Positions 34,501 to 51,360 of a stretch of 64,000 nt of DNA are shown here, in pieces; position 1 is the first letter of the stretch; each line of letters begins with the position of its first letter. A model generated the notes under the pieces. It saw only the letters and a program-made list of their open reading frames with translations, was not told where the DNA came from and did no database searches. Both the position numbers and the translations under genes were made by a program. This DNA comes from Seriola aureovittata. Lineage: Eukaryota; Chordata; Actinopteri; Carangiformes; Carangidae. The DNA is taken from contig NC_079369.1 of NCBI RefSeq assembly GCF_021018895.1, positions 11,251,694-11,315,693 on the forward strand, read 5' to 3'.

Positions 34501-37500
34501 TGTCATTTTTATGACTTTTTATGCCTTACTATACTGTGACTTTTTATGCCTTACTATACTATGAATTTTTATGCCTTAGTATACGATATCGTTTTTATGA
34601 CTTTTTATGCCTTACTATACAATGACTTTTTATGCCTTCCTATACTATGACGTTTTTATTACTTTTTATGCCTTACTATACTATGACTTTTTATGCCTTA
34701 CTATACTATGACTTTTTATACCTTACTATACTATGACATTTTTATGACTTTTATGCCTTGCTATACTATGTCGTTTTTATGACTTTTTATGCCTTACCAT
34801 ACTATGACTTTTTAAACCTTACTATACTATGACTTTTTATGCCTTACTATACTGTGACGTTTTTATGACTTTTTATGCCTTGCTATACTATGACTTTTTA
34901 TGCTTTACTATACTATGACGTTTTTATGACTTTTTATGCCTTACCATACTATGACTTTTTATACCTTACTATACTATGACTTTTTATGCCTTAATATACC
35001 GTGACGTTTTTATGACTTTTTATGCCTTACTATACTATGACTTTTTATGCCTCACTATACTATGACTTTTTATGCCTTACTATACTATGACTTTTTATGA
35101 CTTTTTATGCCTTACTATACTATGTTGTTTTTATGACTTTTTATGCCTTACCATACTATGACTTTTTATACCTTACTATACTATGACTTTTTATGCCTTA
35201 CTATGCTGTGACATTTTTATGACTTTTTATCCCTTACTATACTATGACGTTTTTATGACTTTTTATGCCTTACTATACTATGACATTTTTATGACTTTTT
35301 ATGCCTATGTCGTTTTTATGACTTTTTATGCCGTATTATACTATGACTTTTTATGCCTTACTATACTATGACGTTTTTATGACTTTTTACGCCTTACTAT
35401 ACTATGTCATTTTTATGACTTTTTACGCCTTACTATACTATGACTTTTTATGCCTTACTATACTATAACATTTTTATGACTTTTTATGCCTTACCATACT
35501 ATGACTTTTTATACCTTACTATACTGTGACGTTTTTATGACTTTTTATGCCTTGCTATACTATGACTTTTTATACCTTACTATACTGTGACGTTTTTATG
35601 ACTTTTTATGCCTTACTATACTGTGACGTTTTTATGACTTTTTATGCCTTGCTATACTATGACTTTTTATGCCTTACCATACTGACTTTTTATGCCTTAC
35701 TATACTATGACGTTTTTATGACTTTTTATGCTTTACTATACTATGTCGTTTTTGTTACTTTTTATGCCTTACCGTACTATGACTTTTTATGCCTCACTAT
35801 ACTATGACTTTTTTATGACTTTTTACGCCTTACTATACTATGACATTTTTATGACTTTTTATGCCTATGTCGTTTTGATGACTTTTTATGCCGTATTATC
35901 CTATGACTTTTTATGCCTTGCTATACTATGACTTTTTATGCCTTACTATACTATGACGTTTTTATGACTTTTTATGCCTTACTATACTATGACTTTTTAT
36001 GCCTTACTATACTATGTCGTTTTTATTACCATACTTTGACTTTTTATACCTTACTATACTATGACGTTTTTATGACTTTTTATGCCTTACTAGACTATGA
36101 CGTTTTTATGACTTTTTATGCCTTACTATAGTATTTCATTTTTATGACTTTTTATGCCTCACTATACTATGACTTTTTATGCCTTACTATACTATGACGT
36201 TTTTATGACTTTTTATGCTTTACTATACTATGTCGTTTTTGTTACTTTTTATGCCTTACCATACTATGACTTTTTATACCTTACTATACTATGACTTATT
36301 ATACCTTACTATACTATGAGTTTTTATGCCTTACTATACTATGTCGTTTTTATGACTTTTTATGCCTTACTATACTATGACATTTTTATGACTTTTTATG
36401 CCTTACCATACTATGACTTTTTATACCTTACTATACTATGACTTTTCATGCCTTACTATACTGTGACGTTTTTATGACTTTTTATGCCTTGCTATACTAT
36501 GACTTTTTATGCCTTACCATACTATGACTTTTTATACCTTAGTATACTGTGACGTTTTTATGACTTTTTATGCCTTACTATACAATGACGTTTTTATGAC
36601 TTACTATACTAGGACGTTTTTATGACTTTTTATGCCTTACTATACTATGTCGTTTTTATGACTTTTTATGCCTTACTATACTTTGACTTTTTATGACTTT
36701 TTATGCCTCACTATACTATGACTTTTTATGCCTTACTATACTATGTCGTTTTTATGACTTTTTATGTCTTACCCTACTATGACTTATTATACCTTACTAT
36801 ACTATGAGTTTTTATGCCTTACTATACTAGGACATTTTTATGACTTTTTATGCCTTACTATACTATGACGTTTTTATGACTTTTTACGCCTTACTATACT
36901 ATGTCATTTTTATGACTTTTTATGCCTCACTATACTATGACTTTTTATGCCTTACTATACTGTGACGTTTTTATGACTTTTTATGCCTTGCTATACTATG
37001 ACTTTTTATACCTTACTATACTATGAGTTTTTATGCCTTACTATACTGTGACGTTTTTATGACTTTTTATGCCTTACTATACTATGTCGTTTTTAATGAC
37101 TTTTTATGCTTACCATACTATGACTTTTTATACCTTACTATACTATGACTTTTTATGCCTTACTATACTATGTCGTTTTTATGACTTTTTATGCCGTACT
37201 ATACTATGACTTTTTATGACTTTTTATGCCGTACTATACTATAACTTTTTATGCCTTAGTATACTATGACGTTTTTATGACTTTTTATGCCTTACTATAC
37301 TATGTCGTTTTTATGACTTTTTATCCCTTATTATACTATGACTTTTTATGACTTTTTATGACTTTTTATGCCTTACTATACTATGTCATTTTTATGACTT
37401 TTTATGCCTCACTATACTATGACTTTTTATGCCTTACTATACTATGACGTTTTTATGACTTTTTATGCCTTACTATACTATGTCGTTTTTATGACTTTTT

Positions 37501-40500
37501 ATGCCTTACCATACTATGACTTTTTATGCCTCACTATACTATGACTTTTTATGCCTTACCATACTATGACTTTTTATGCCTACTATACTATGACTTTTTA
37601 TGCCATACTATACTGTGACGTTTTTATGACTTTTTATGCCTTGCTATACTATGACTTTTTATGCCTTCCTATACTATGACGTTTTTATTACTTTTGATGC
37701 CTTACTTTACTATGTCGTTTTTATGACTTTTGATGCCTTACTATACTATGACTTTTTATGCCTTACTATACTATGTCGTTTTTATGACTTTTTATGCCTT
37801 ACTATACTATGACGTTTTTATGACTTTTTATGCCGTACTATACTATAACTTTTTATGCCTTAGTATACTATGACGTTTTTATGACTTTTTATGCCTTACT
37901 ATACTATGTCGTTTTTATGACTTTTTATCCCTTATTATACTATGACTTTTTATGACTTTTTATGCCTTACTATACTATGTCATTTTTATGACTTTTTATG
38001 CCTCACTATACTATGACTTTTTATGCCTTACTATACTATGACGTTTTTATGACTTTTTATGCCTTACTATACTATGTCGTTTTTATGACTTTTTATGCCT
38101 TACCATACTATGACTTTTTATACCTTACTATACTATGACTTTTTATGACTTTTTATGCCTTACTATACTATGTCATTTTTATGACTTTTTATGCCTCACT
38201 ATACTATGACTTTTTATGCCTTACTATACTATGACGTTTTTATGACTTTTTATGCCTTACTATACTATGTCGTTTTTATGACTTTTTATGCCTTACCATA
38301 CTATGACTTTTTATACCTTACTATACTATGACTTTTTATGCCTTACCATACTATGACTTTTTATACCTTACTATACTATGACTTTTTATGCCATACTATA
38401 CTGTGACGTTTTTATGACTTTTTATGCCTTGCTATACTATGACTTTTTATGCCTTCCTATACTATGACGTTTTTATTACTTTTGATGCCTTACTTTACTA
38501 TGTCGTTTTTATGACTTTTGATGCCTTACTATACTATGACTTTTTATGCCTTACTATACTATGACTTTTTATACCTTATTATACTATGACGTTTTTATGA
38601 CTTTTTATGCCTTACTATACTATGTCGTTTTATGACTTTTTATGCCTTACCATACTATGACTTTTTATACCTTACTATACTATGACTTTTTATGCCTTGC
38701 TATACTATGACTTTTTATGCCTTACCATACTATGACTTTTTATACCTTACTATACTATGACTTTTTATGCCTTACTATACTGTGACGTTTTTATGACTTT
38801 TTATGCCTTGCTATACTATGACTTTTTATGCCTTACCATACTATGACTTTTTATACCTTAGTATACTGTGACGTTTTTATGACTTTTTATGCCTTACTAT
38901 ACAATGACGTTTTTATGACTTACTATACTAGGACGTTTTTATGACTTTTTATGCCTTACTATACTATGTCGTTTTTATGACTTTTTATGCCTTACTATAC
39001 TTTGACTTTTTATGACTTTTTATACCTTACTATACTATGACTTATTATACCTTACTATACTATGAGTTTTTATGCCTTACTATACTATGTCGTTTTTATG
39101 ACTTTTTATGCCTTACTATACTATGACATTTTTATGACTTTTTATGCCTTACCATACTATGACTTTTTATACCTTACTATACTATGACTTTTCATGCCTT
39201 ACTATACTGTGACGTTTTTATGACTTTTTATGCCTTGCTATACTATGACTTTTTATGCCTTACCATACTATGACTTTTTATACCTTACTATACTATGACT
39301 TTTTATACCTTACTATACTGTGACGTTTTTATGACTTTTTATGCCTTGCTATACTATGACTTTTTATGCCTTACCATACTATGACTTTTTATACCTTAGT
39401 ATACTGTGACGTTTTTATGACTTTTTATGCCTTACTATACAATGATGTTTTTATGACTTACTATACTAGGACGTTTTTATGACTTTTTATGCCTTACTAT
39501 ACTATGTCGTTTTTATGACTTTTTATGCCTTACTATACTTTGACTTTTTATGACTTTTTATGCCTCACTATACTATGACTTTTTATGCCTTACTATACTA
39601 TGTCGTTTTTATGACTTTTTATGTCTTACCCTACTATGACTTATTATACCTTACTATACTATGAGTTTTTATGCCTTACTATACTAGGACATTTTTATGA
39701 CTTTTTATGCCTTACTATACTATGACGTTTTTATGACTTTTTACGCCTTACTATACTATGTCATTTTTATGACTTTTTATGCCTCACTATACTATGACTT
39801 TTTATGCCTTACTATACAATGTGGTTTTTATGACTTTTTATGCCTTGCTATACTATGACTTATTATACCTTACTATACTATGAGTTTTTATGCCTTACTA
39901 TACTGTGACGTTTTTATGACTTTTTATGCCTTACTATACTATGTCGTTTTTATGACTTTTTATGCCTTACCATACTATGACTTTTTATACCTTACTATAC
40001 TATGACTTTTTATGCCTTACTATACTATGTCGTTTTTATGACTTTTTATGCCTTACTATACTATGACGTTTTTATGACTTTTTATGCCGTACTATACTAT
40101 AACTTTTTATGCCTTACTATACTATGACGTTTTTATGACTTTTTATGCCTTACTATACTATGTCGTTTTTATGACTTTTTATCCCTTATTATACTATGAC
40201 TTTTTATGACTTTTTATGCCTTACTATACTATGTCATTTTTATGACTTTTTATGCCTCACTATACTATGACTTTTTATGCCTTACTATACTATGACGTTT
40301 TTATGACTTTTTATGCCTTACTATACTATGTCGTTTTTATGACATTTTATGCCTTACTATTACTATGACTTTTTATACCTTACTATACTATGACTTTTTA
40401 TGCCTTACCATACTATGACTTTTTAAGCTTTACTATACTATGACTTTTTATGCCATACTATACTGTGACGTTTTTATGACTTTTTATGCCTTGCTATACT

Positions 40501-43500
40501 ATGACTTTTTATGCCTTCCTATACTATGACCTTTTTATTACTTTTGATGCCTTACTTTACTATGACGTTTTTATGACTTTTGATGCCTTACTATACTATG
40601 ACTTTTTATGCCTTACTATACTATGACTTTTTATACCTTATTATACTATGACGTTTTTATGACTTTTTATGCTTACTATACTATGTCGTTTTTATGACTT
40701 TTTATGCCTTACCATACTATGACTTTTTTATGCCTTACCTTACTATGACTTTTTATGCCTTGCTATACTATGACTTTTTATGCCTTACCATACTATGACT
40801 TTTTATACCTTACTATACTATGACTTTTTATGCCTTACTATACTGTGACGTTTTTATGACTTTTTATGCCTTGCTATACTATGACTTTTTATGCCTTACC
40901 ATACTATGACTTTTTATACCTTAGTATACTGTGACGTTTTTATGACTTTTTATGCCTTACTATACAATGACGTTTTTATGACTTACTATACTAGGACGTT
41001 TTTATGACTTTTTATGCCTTACTATACTATGTCGTTTTTATGACTTTTTATGCCTTACTATACTTTGACTTTTTATGACTTTTTATGCCTCACTATACTA
41101 TGACTTTTTATGCCTTACTATACTATGTCGTTTTTATGACTTTTTATGTCTTACCCTACTATGACTTATTATACCTTACTATACTATGAGTTTTTATGCC
41201 TTACTATACTAGGACATTTTTATGACTTTTTATGCCTTACTATACTATGTCGTTTTTAATACTTTTTATGCCTTACCATACTATGACTTTTTATACCTTA
41301 CTATACTATGACTTTTTATGCCTTACTATACTATGTCGTTTTTATGACTTTTTATGCCTTACTATACTATGACTTTTTATGCCTTACTTTACTATGTCGT
41401 TTTTATGCCGTACTATACTATAACTTTTTATGCCTTAGTATACTATGACGTTTTTATGACTTTTTATGCCTTACTATACTATGTCGTTTTTATGACTTTT
41501 TATGCCTCACTATACGATGACTTTTTATGCCTTACTATACTATGACGTTTTTATGACTTTTTATGCCTTACTATACTATGTCGTTTTTATGACTTTTTAT
41601 GCCTTACCATACTATGACTTTTTATACCTTACTATACTATGACTTTTTATGCCTTACCATACTATGACTTTTTATACCTTACTATACTATGACTTTTTAT
41701 GCCATACTATACTGTGACGTTTTTATGACTTTTTATGCCTTGCTATACTATGACTTTTTATGCCTTCCTATACTATGACGTTTTTATGACTTTTGATGCC
41801 TTACTTTACTATGTCGTTTTTATGACTTTTGATGCCTTACTATACTATGACTTTTTATGCCTTACTATACTATGACTTTTTATACCTTATTATACTATGA
41901 CGTTTTTATGACTTTTTATGCCTTACTATACTATATCGTTTTATGACTTTTTATGCCTTACCATACTATGACTTTTTATACCTTACTATACTATGACTTT
42001 TTATGCCTTACTATACCATGACGTTTTTATGACTTTTTATGCCTTACTATACTATGACTTTTTATGCCTCACTATACTATGACTTTTTATGCCTTACTAT
42101 ACTATGACGTTTTTAATGACTTTTTATGACTTTTTAAGCCTTACTATACTTTGACTTTTTATGACTTTTTATGCCTCACTATAATATGACTTTTTATGCC
42201 TTACTATACTATGTCGTTTTTATGACTTTTTATGTCTTACCCTACTATGACTTATTATACCTTACTATACTATGAGTTTTTATGCCTTACTATACTATGA
42301 CTTTTTTATGACTTTTTATGCCTTACTATACTATGACATTTTTATGACTTTTTATGCTTTACTATACTATGACTTTTTATGCCTTACCATACTATGACTT
42401 TTTATGACTTTTTATACCTTACTATACTATGACTTTTTATGCCTTACTATACTATGACTTTTTATGACTTTTTATGCCTTGCTATACTATGACTTTTTAT
42501 GCCTTACCATACTATGACTTTTTATGACTTTTTATACTTACTATACTATAACTTTTTATGCCTTACAATACTATGACTTTTTATGCCTTACCATACTATG
42601 ACTTTTTATACCTTACTATACTATGACTTTTTATGCCTTACTATACTGTGACGTTTTTATGACTTTTTATGCCTTGCTATACTATGACTTTTTATGCCTT
42701 ACCATACTATGACTTTTTATACCTTAGTATACTGTGACGTTTTTATGACTTTTTATGACTTTTTATGCCTTACTATACTATGACTTTTTATGCCTCACTA
42801 TACTATGACTTTTTATGCCTTACCATACTATGACTTTTTATACCTTAGTATACTGTGACGTTTTTATGACTTTTTATGCCTTACTATACAATGACTTTTT
42901 ATGCCTACTATACTATGACTTTTTATGCCTTACTATACTAGGACGTTTTTATGACTTTTTATGCCTTACTATACTATGTCGTTTTTATGACTTTTTAAGC
43001 CTTACTATACTATGACTTTTTATGCCTTACTATACTTTGACTTTTTATGACTTTTTATGCCTTACTATATTATGACTTTTTATGCCTTACTATACTATGT
43101 CGTTTTTATGACTTTTTATGACTTTTTACGCCTTACTATACTATGACTTATTATACCTTACTATACTATGATTTTTTATGCCTTACTATACTATGACATT
43201 TTTATGACTTTTTATGCCTTACTATACTATGACGTTTTTATGACTTTTTATGCTTACTATACTATGTCATTTTTATGACTTTTTATGCCTTACTATAACT
43301 ATGACTTTTTATGCCTTACTATACTATGTCGTTTTTATGACTTTTTATGCCTTACTGTACAATGACTTTTCATGTCTTACTCTACTATGACTTATTATAC
43401 CTTACTATACTATGAGTTTTTATGCCTTACTATACTGTGACGTTTTTATGACTTTTTATGCCTTACTATACTATGTCGTTTTTAATACTTTTTATGCCTT

Positions 43501-46500
43501 ACCATACTATGACTTTTTATACCTTACTATACTATGACTTTTTATGCCTTACTATACTATGTCGTTTTGATGACTTTTTATGCCGTATTATCCTATGACT
43601 TTTTATGCCTTGCTATACTATGACTTTTTATGCCTTACTATACTATGACGTTTTTATGACTTTTTATGCCTTACTATACTATGACTTTTTATGCCTTACT
43701 ATACTATGTCGTTTTTATGATTTTTTATGCCTTACTATAGTATTTCATTTTTATGACTTTTTATGCCTCACTATACTATGACTTTTTATGCCTTACTATA
43801 CTATGACGTTTTTATGACTTTTTATGCTTTACTATACTATGTCGTTTTGATGACTTTTTATGACTTTTTATGCCTTACATACTATGACTTTTTATGCCTT
43901 ACATACTATGACTTATTATACCTTACTATACTATGACTTTTTATGCCTTACTATACTATGTCGTTTTTATGACTTTTTATGCCTTACTATACTATGACAT
44001 TTTTATGACTTTTTATGCCTTACCATACTATGACTTTTTATACCTTACTATACTATGACTTTTCATGCCTTACTATACTGTGACGTTTTTATGACTTTTT
44101 ATGCCTTACTATACTATGACTTTTTATGCCTCACTATACTATGACTTTTTATGCCTTACCATACTATGACTTTTTATGCCTTACTATACTATGTCGTTTT
44201 TATGACTTTTTATGCCTTGCTATACTATGACTTTTTATGCCTTACCATACTATGACTTTTTATACCTTAGTATACTGTGACGTTTTTATGACTTTTTATG
44301 CCTTACTATACAATGACGTTTTTATGACTTACTATACTAGGACGTTTTTATGACTTTTTAATGCCTTACTATACTATGACGTTTTTATGACTTTTTATGC
44401 CTTACTATACTTTGACTTTTTATGACTTTTTATGCCTCACTATACTATGACTTTTTATGCCTTACTATACTATGTCGTTTTTATGACTTTTTATGTCTTA
44501 CCCTACTATGACTTATTATACCTTACTATACTATGACTTTTTATGCCTTACTATACTATGACTTTTTATGCCTTACTATACTATGACTTTTTATGCCTTA
44601 CTATACTATGACGTTTTTATGACTTTTTATGCCTTACTATACTATGACTTTTTATGCCTTACTATACTATGTCGTTTTTATGATTTTTTATGCCTTACTA
44701 TAGTATTTCATTTTTATGACTTTTTATGCCTCACTATACTATGACTTTTTATGCCTTACTATACTATGACGTTTTTATGACTTTTTATGCTTTACTATAC
44801 TATGTCGTTTTTGTTACTTTTTATGCCTTACCATACTATGACTTTTTATACCTTACTATACTATGACTTATTATACCTTACTATACTATGAGTTTTTATG
44901 CCTTACTATACTATGTCGTTTTTATGACTTTTTATGCCTTACTATACTATGACATTTTTATGACTTTTTATGCCTTACTATACTATGACATTTTTATGAC
45001 TTTTTATGCCTTACCATACTATGACTTTTTATACCTTACTATACTATGACTTTTCATGCCTTACTATACTGTGACGTTTTTATGACTTTTTATGCCTTGC
45101 TATACTATGACTTTTTATGCCTTACCATACTATGACTTTTTATACCTTACTATACTATGACTTTTTATGCCTTACTATACTATGACGTTTTTATGACTTT
45201 TTATGCCTTGCTATACTATGACTTTTTATGCCTTACCATACTATGACTTTTTATACCTTAGTATACTGTGACGTTTTTATGACTTTTTATGCCTTACTAT
45301 ACAATGACGTTTTTATGACTTACTATACTAGGACGTTTTTATGACTTTTTATGCCTTACTATACTATGACGTTTTTATGACTTTTTATGCCTTACTATAC
45401 TTTGACTTTTTATGACTTTTTATGCCTCACTATACTATGACTTTTTATGCCTTACTATACTATGTCGTTTTTATGACTTTTTATGTCTTACCCTACTATG
45501 ACTTATTATACCTTACTATACTATGACTTTTTATGCCTTGCTATACTATGACTTTTTATGCCTTACCATACTATGACTTTTTATACCTTACTATACTATG
45601 ACTTTTTATGCCTTACTATACTATGACGTTTTTATGACTTTTTATGCCTTGCTATACTATGACTTTTTATGCCTTACCATACTATGACTTTTTATACCTT
45701 AGTATACTGTGACGTTTTTATGACTTTTTATGCCTTACTATACAATGACGTTTTTATGACTTACTATACTAGGACGTTTTTATGACTTTTTATGCCTTAC
45801 TATACTATGACGTTTTTATGACTTTTTATGCCTTACTATACTTTGACTTTTTATGACTTTTTATGCCTCACTATACTATGACTTTTTATTCCTTACTATA
45901 CTATGTCGTTTTTATGACTTTTTATGTCTTACCCTACTATGACTTATTATACCTTACTATACTATGAGTTTTTATGCCTTACTATACTATGTCATTTTTA
46001 TGACTTTTTATGCCTCACTATACTATGACTTTTTATGCCTTACTATACAATGTGGTTTTTATGACTTTTTATGCCTTGCTATACTATGACTTTTTTGACT
46101 TTTTATGCTTACTATACTATGAGTTTTTATGCCTTACTATACTGTGACGTTTTTATGACTTTTTATGCCTTACTATACTATGTCGTTTTTAATACTTTTT
46201 ATGCCTTACCATACTATGACTTTTTATACCTTACTATACTATGACTTTTTATGCCTTACTATACTATGTCGTTTTTATGACTTTTTATGCCTTACTATAC
46301 TATGACGTTTTTATGACTTTTTATGCCGTACTATACTATAACTTTTTATGCCTTAGTATACTATGACGTTTTTATGACTTTTTATGCCTTACTATACTAT
46401 GTCGTTTTTATGACTTTTTATCCCTTATTATACTATGACTTTTTATGACTTTTTATGCCTTACTATACTATGTCATTTTTATGACTTTTTATGCCTTACT

Positions 46501-48480
46501 ATATTATGACTTTTTATGCCTTACTGTACTATGACGTTTTTATGACTTTTTATGCCTTACTATACTATGTCGTTTTTATGACTTTTTATGCCTTACCATA
46601 CTATGACTTTTTATACCTTACTATACTATGACTTTTTATGCCTTACCATACTATGACTTTTTATACCTTACTATACTATGACTTTTTATGCCATACTATA
46701 CTGTGACGTTTTTATGACTTTTTATGCCTTGCTATACTATGACTTTTTATGCCTTCCTATACTATGACGTTTTTATTACTTTTGATGCCTTACTTTACTA
46801 TGTCGTTTTTATGACTTTTGATGCCTTACTATACTATGACTTTTTATGCCTTACTATACTATGACTTTTTATACCTTATTATACTATGACGTTTTTATGA
46901 CTTTTTATGCCTTACTATACTATGTCGTTTTATGACTTTTTATGCCTTACCATACTATGACTTTTTATACCTTACTATACTATGACTTTTTATGCCTTAC
47001 TATACCATGACGTTTTTATGACTTTTTATGCCTTACTATACTATGACTTTTTATGCCTCACTATACTATGACTTTTTATGCCTTACTATACTATGACGTT
47101 TTTATGACTTTTTATGCCTTACTATACTTTGACTTTTTATGACTTTTTATGCCTCACTATACTATGACTTTTTATGCCTTACTATACTGTGACGTTTTTA
47201 TGACTTTTTATGCCTTACTATACTATGACTTTTTATGCCTTACTATACTATGACTTTTTATGCCTCACTATACTATGACTTTTTATGCCTTACCATACTA
47301 TGACTTTTTATACCTTAGTATACTGTGACGTTTTTATGACTTTTTATGCCTTACTATACAATGACGTTTTTATGACTTACTATACTAGGACGTTTTTATG
47401 ACTTTTTATGCCTTACTATACTATGACGTTTTTAATGACTTTTTATGCCTTACTATACTTTGACTTTTTATGACTTTTTATGCCTCACTATACTATGACT
47501 TTTTATGCCTTACTATACTATGTCGTTTTTATGACTTTTTATGTCTTACCCTACTATGACTTATTATACCTTACTATACTATGAGTTTTTATGCCTTACT
47601 ATACTAGGACATTTTTATGACTTTTTATGCCTTACTATACTATGACGTTTTTATGACTTTTTATGACTTTTTACGCCTTACTATACTATGTCATTTTTAT
47701 GACTTTTTATACCTCACTATACTATGACTTTTTATGCCTTACTATACAATGTGGTTTTTATGACTTTTTATGCCTTGCTATACTATGACTTATTATACCT
47801 TACTATACTATGAGTTTTTATGCCTTACTATACTGTGACGTTTTTATGACTTTTTATGCCTTACTATACTATGTCGTTTTTAATACTTTTTATGCCTTAC
47901 CATACTATGACTTTTTATACCTTACTATACTATGACTTTTTATGCCTTACTATACTATGTCGTTTTGATGACTTTTTATGCCGTATTATCCTATGACTTT
48001 TTATGCCTTGCTATACTATGACTTTTTATGCCTTACTATACTATGTCGTTTTTATGATTTTTTATGCCTTACCATACTTTGACTTTTTATACCTTACTAT
48101 ACTATGACGTTTTTATGACTTTTTATGCCTTACTAGACTATGACGTTTTTATGACTTTTTATGCCTTACTATAGTATTTCATTTTTATGACTTTTTATGC
48201 CTCACTATACTATGACTTTTTATGACTTTTTATGCCTCACTATACTATGTCGTTTTTATGACTTTTTATGCCTTACCATACTATGACTTTTTATACCTTA
48301 CTATACTATGACTTTTTATGCCTTACTATACTATGTCGTTTTTATGACTTTTTATGCCTTACCATACTATGACTTTTTATACCTTACTATACTATGACTT
48401 TTTATGCCTTACTATACTATGACGTTTTTATGACTTTTTACGCCTTACTATACTATGTCATTTTTATGACTTTTTATGCC

Positions 48481-51360
48481 TCACTATACTATGTCGTTTT
48501 TATGACTTTTTATGCCTTACCATACTATGACTTTTTATACCTTACTATACTATGACTTTTTATGCCTTACTATACTATGTCGTTTTTATGACTTTTTATG
48601 CCTTACCATACTATGACTTTTTATACCTTATTATACTATGACTTTTTATGCCTTACTATACTGTGACGTTTTTATGACTTTTTATGCCTTACTATACTAT
48701 GATGTTTTTATGACTTTTTATACCTTACTATACTATGAAGTTTTTATGACTTTTTATACCTTACTATACTATGACTTTTTATGCCTTACTATACTATGTC
48801 GTTTTTATGACTTTTTATGCCTTACCATACTATAACTTTTTATACCTTACTATACTATGACTTTTTATGCCTTACTATACTATGATGTTTTTATGACTTT
48901 TTATACCTTACTATACTATGAAGTTTTTATGACTTTTTATGCCTATGTCGTTTTTATGACTTTTTATGCCGTATTATACTATGACTTTTTATGCCTCACT
49001 ATACTATGACTTTTTATGCCTTCCTATCCTATGTCGTTTTTATGACTTTTTATGCCTTATCATACTATGAGTTTTTATGCCTGCCTATCCTATGATGTTT
49101 TTATTAATTTTTATGCCTTACTATACTATGACGTTTTATGACTTTTTATGCCTTACCATACTATGACTTTTTATACCTTACTATACTATGACTTTTTATG
49201 CCTTACTATACCATGACGTTTTTATGACTTTTTATGCCTTGCTATACTATGTCGTTTTTATGACTTTTTATGCCTTACTATACTATGTCGTTTTTATGAC
49301 TTTTTATGCCTTACCACACTATGACTTTTTATACCTTACTATACTATGACTTTTGATGCCTTACTATACTGTGACGTTTTTATGACTTTTTATGCCTTAC
49401 TATACTATGACGTTTTTATGACTTTTTATGCCTTACTATACTATGACTTTTTATGCCTCACTATACTATGACTTTTTATGCCTTACTATACTATGACGTT
49501 TTTATGACTTTTTATGCCTATGTCGTTTTTATGACTTTTTATTCCTTATCATACAATGAGATTTTATGCCTTCCTATACTATGACTTTTTATGCCTTACC
49601 ATACTATGACTTTTTATACCTTACTATACTGTGACGTTTTTATGACTTTTTATGCCTTGCTATACTATGACTTTTTATGCCTTACTATACTTTGTCGTTT
49701 TTATGACTTTTTATGCCTATGTCGTTTTTATGACTTTTTATTCCTTATCATACAATGAGTTTTTATGCCTTCCTATACTATGACTTTTTATGCCGTATTA
49801 TCCTATGACTTTTTATGCCTTACTATACTATGTCTTTTTATGACTTTTTATGCCTTACTATACTATGTCGTTTTTATGACTTTTTATGCCTTACCATACT
49901 ATGACTTTTTATACCTTACTATACTATGACTTTTTATGCCTTACCATACTATGACTTTTTATACCTTACTATACTATGACTTTTTATGCCTTACTATACT
50001 ATGACGTTTTTATGACTTTTTACGCCTTACTATACTATGTCATTTTTATGACTTTTTATGCCTCACTATACTATGTCGTTTTTATGACTTTTTATGCCTT
50101 ACCATACTATGACTTTTTATACCTTACTATACTATGACTTTTTATGCCTTACTATACTATGTCGTTTTTATGACTTTTTATGCCTTACCATACTATGACT
50201 TTTTATACCTTATTATACTATGACTTTTCATGCCTTACTATACTGTGACGTTTTTATGACTTTTTATGCCTTACTATACTATGATGTTTTTATGACTTTT
50301 TATACCTTACTATACTATGAAGTTTTTATGACTTTTTATACCTTACTATACTATGACTTTTTATGCCTTACTATACTATGTCGTTTTTATGACTTTTTAT
50401 GCCTTACCATACTATAACTTTTTATACCTTACTATACTATGACTTTTTATGCCTTACTATACTATGATGTTTTTATGACTTTTTATACCTTACTATACTA
50501 TGAAGTTTTTATGACTTTTTATGCCTATGTCGTTTTTATGACTTTTTATGCCGTATTATACTATGACTTTTTATGCCTCACTATACTATGACTTTTTATG
50601 CCTTCCTATCCTATGTCGTTTTTATGACTTTTTATGCCTTATCATACTATGAGTTTTTATGCCTGCCTATCCTATGATGTTTTTATTAATTTTTATGCCT
50701 TACTATACCATGACGTTTTTATGACTTTTTATGCCTTACTATACTATGACTTTTTATGCCTCACTATACTATGACTTTTTATGCCTTACTATACTATGTC
50801 GTTTTTATGACTTTTTATGCCTTGCTATACTATGTCGTTTTTATGACTTTTTATGCCTTACTATACTATGTCGTTTTTATGACTTTTTATGCCTTACCAC
50901 ACTATGACTTTTTATACCTTACTATACTATGACTTTTGATGCCTTACTATACTGTGACGTTTTTATGACTTTTTATGCCTTACTATACTATGACGTTTTT
51001 ATGACTTTTTATGCCTTACTATACTATGACTTTTTATGCCTCACTATACTATGACTTTTTATGCCTTACTATACTATGACGTTTTTATGACTTTTTATGC
51101 CTATGTCGTTTTTATGACTTTTTATTCCTTATCATACAATGAGATTTTATGCCTTCCTATACTATGACTTTTTATGCCTTACCATACTATGACTTTTTAT
51201 ACCTTACTATACTGTGACGTTTTTTATGACTTTTTATGCCTTGCTATACTATGACTTTTTATGCCTTACTATACTTTGTCGTTTTTATGACTTTTTATGC
51301 CTATGTCGTTTTTATGACTTTTTATTCCTTATCATACAATGAGTTTTTATGCCTTCCTAT
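48481..51360 (+). repeat. 1,582-bp higher-order tandem duplication inside the array
   Basis: Rare markers recur at a fixed offset: tcactatactatgtcg at 48481 and 50063, ctgcctatcc at 49081 and 50663, and a 65-codon frame at 48638 and 50220, all 1,582 bp apart. Markers near 49541/51124 and 49741/51325 are 1,583-1,584 apart, showing only a base or two of indel. The copies are nearly identical, so the event is recent. Confidence 0.85.
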
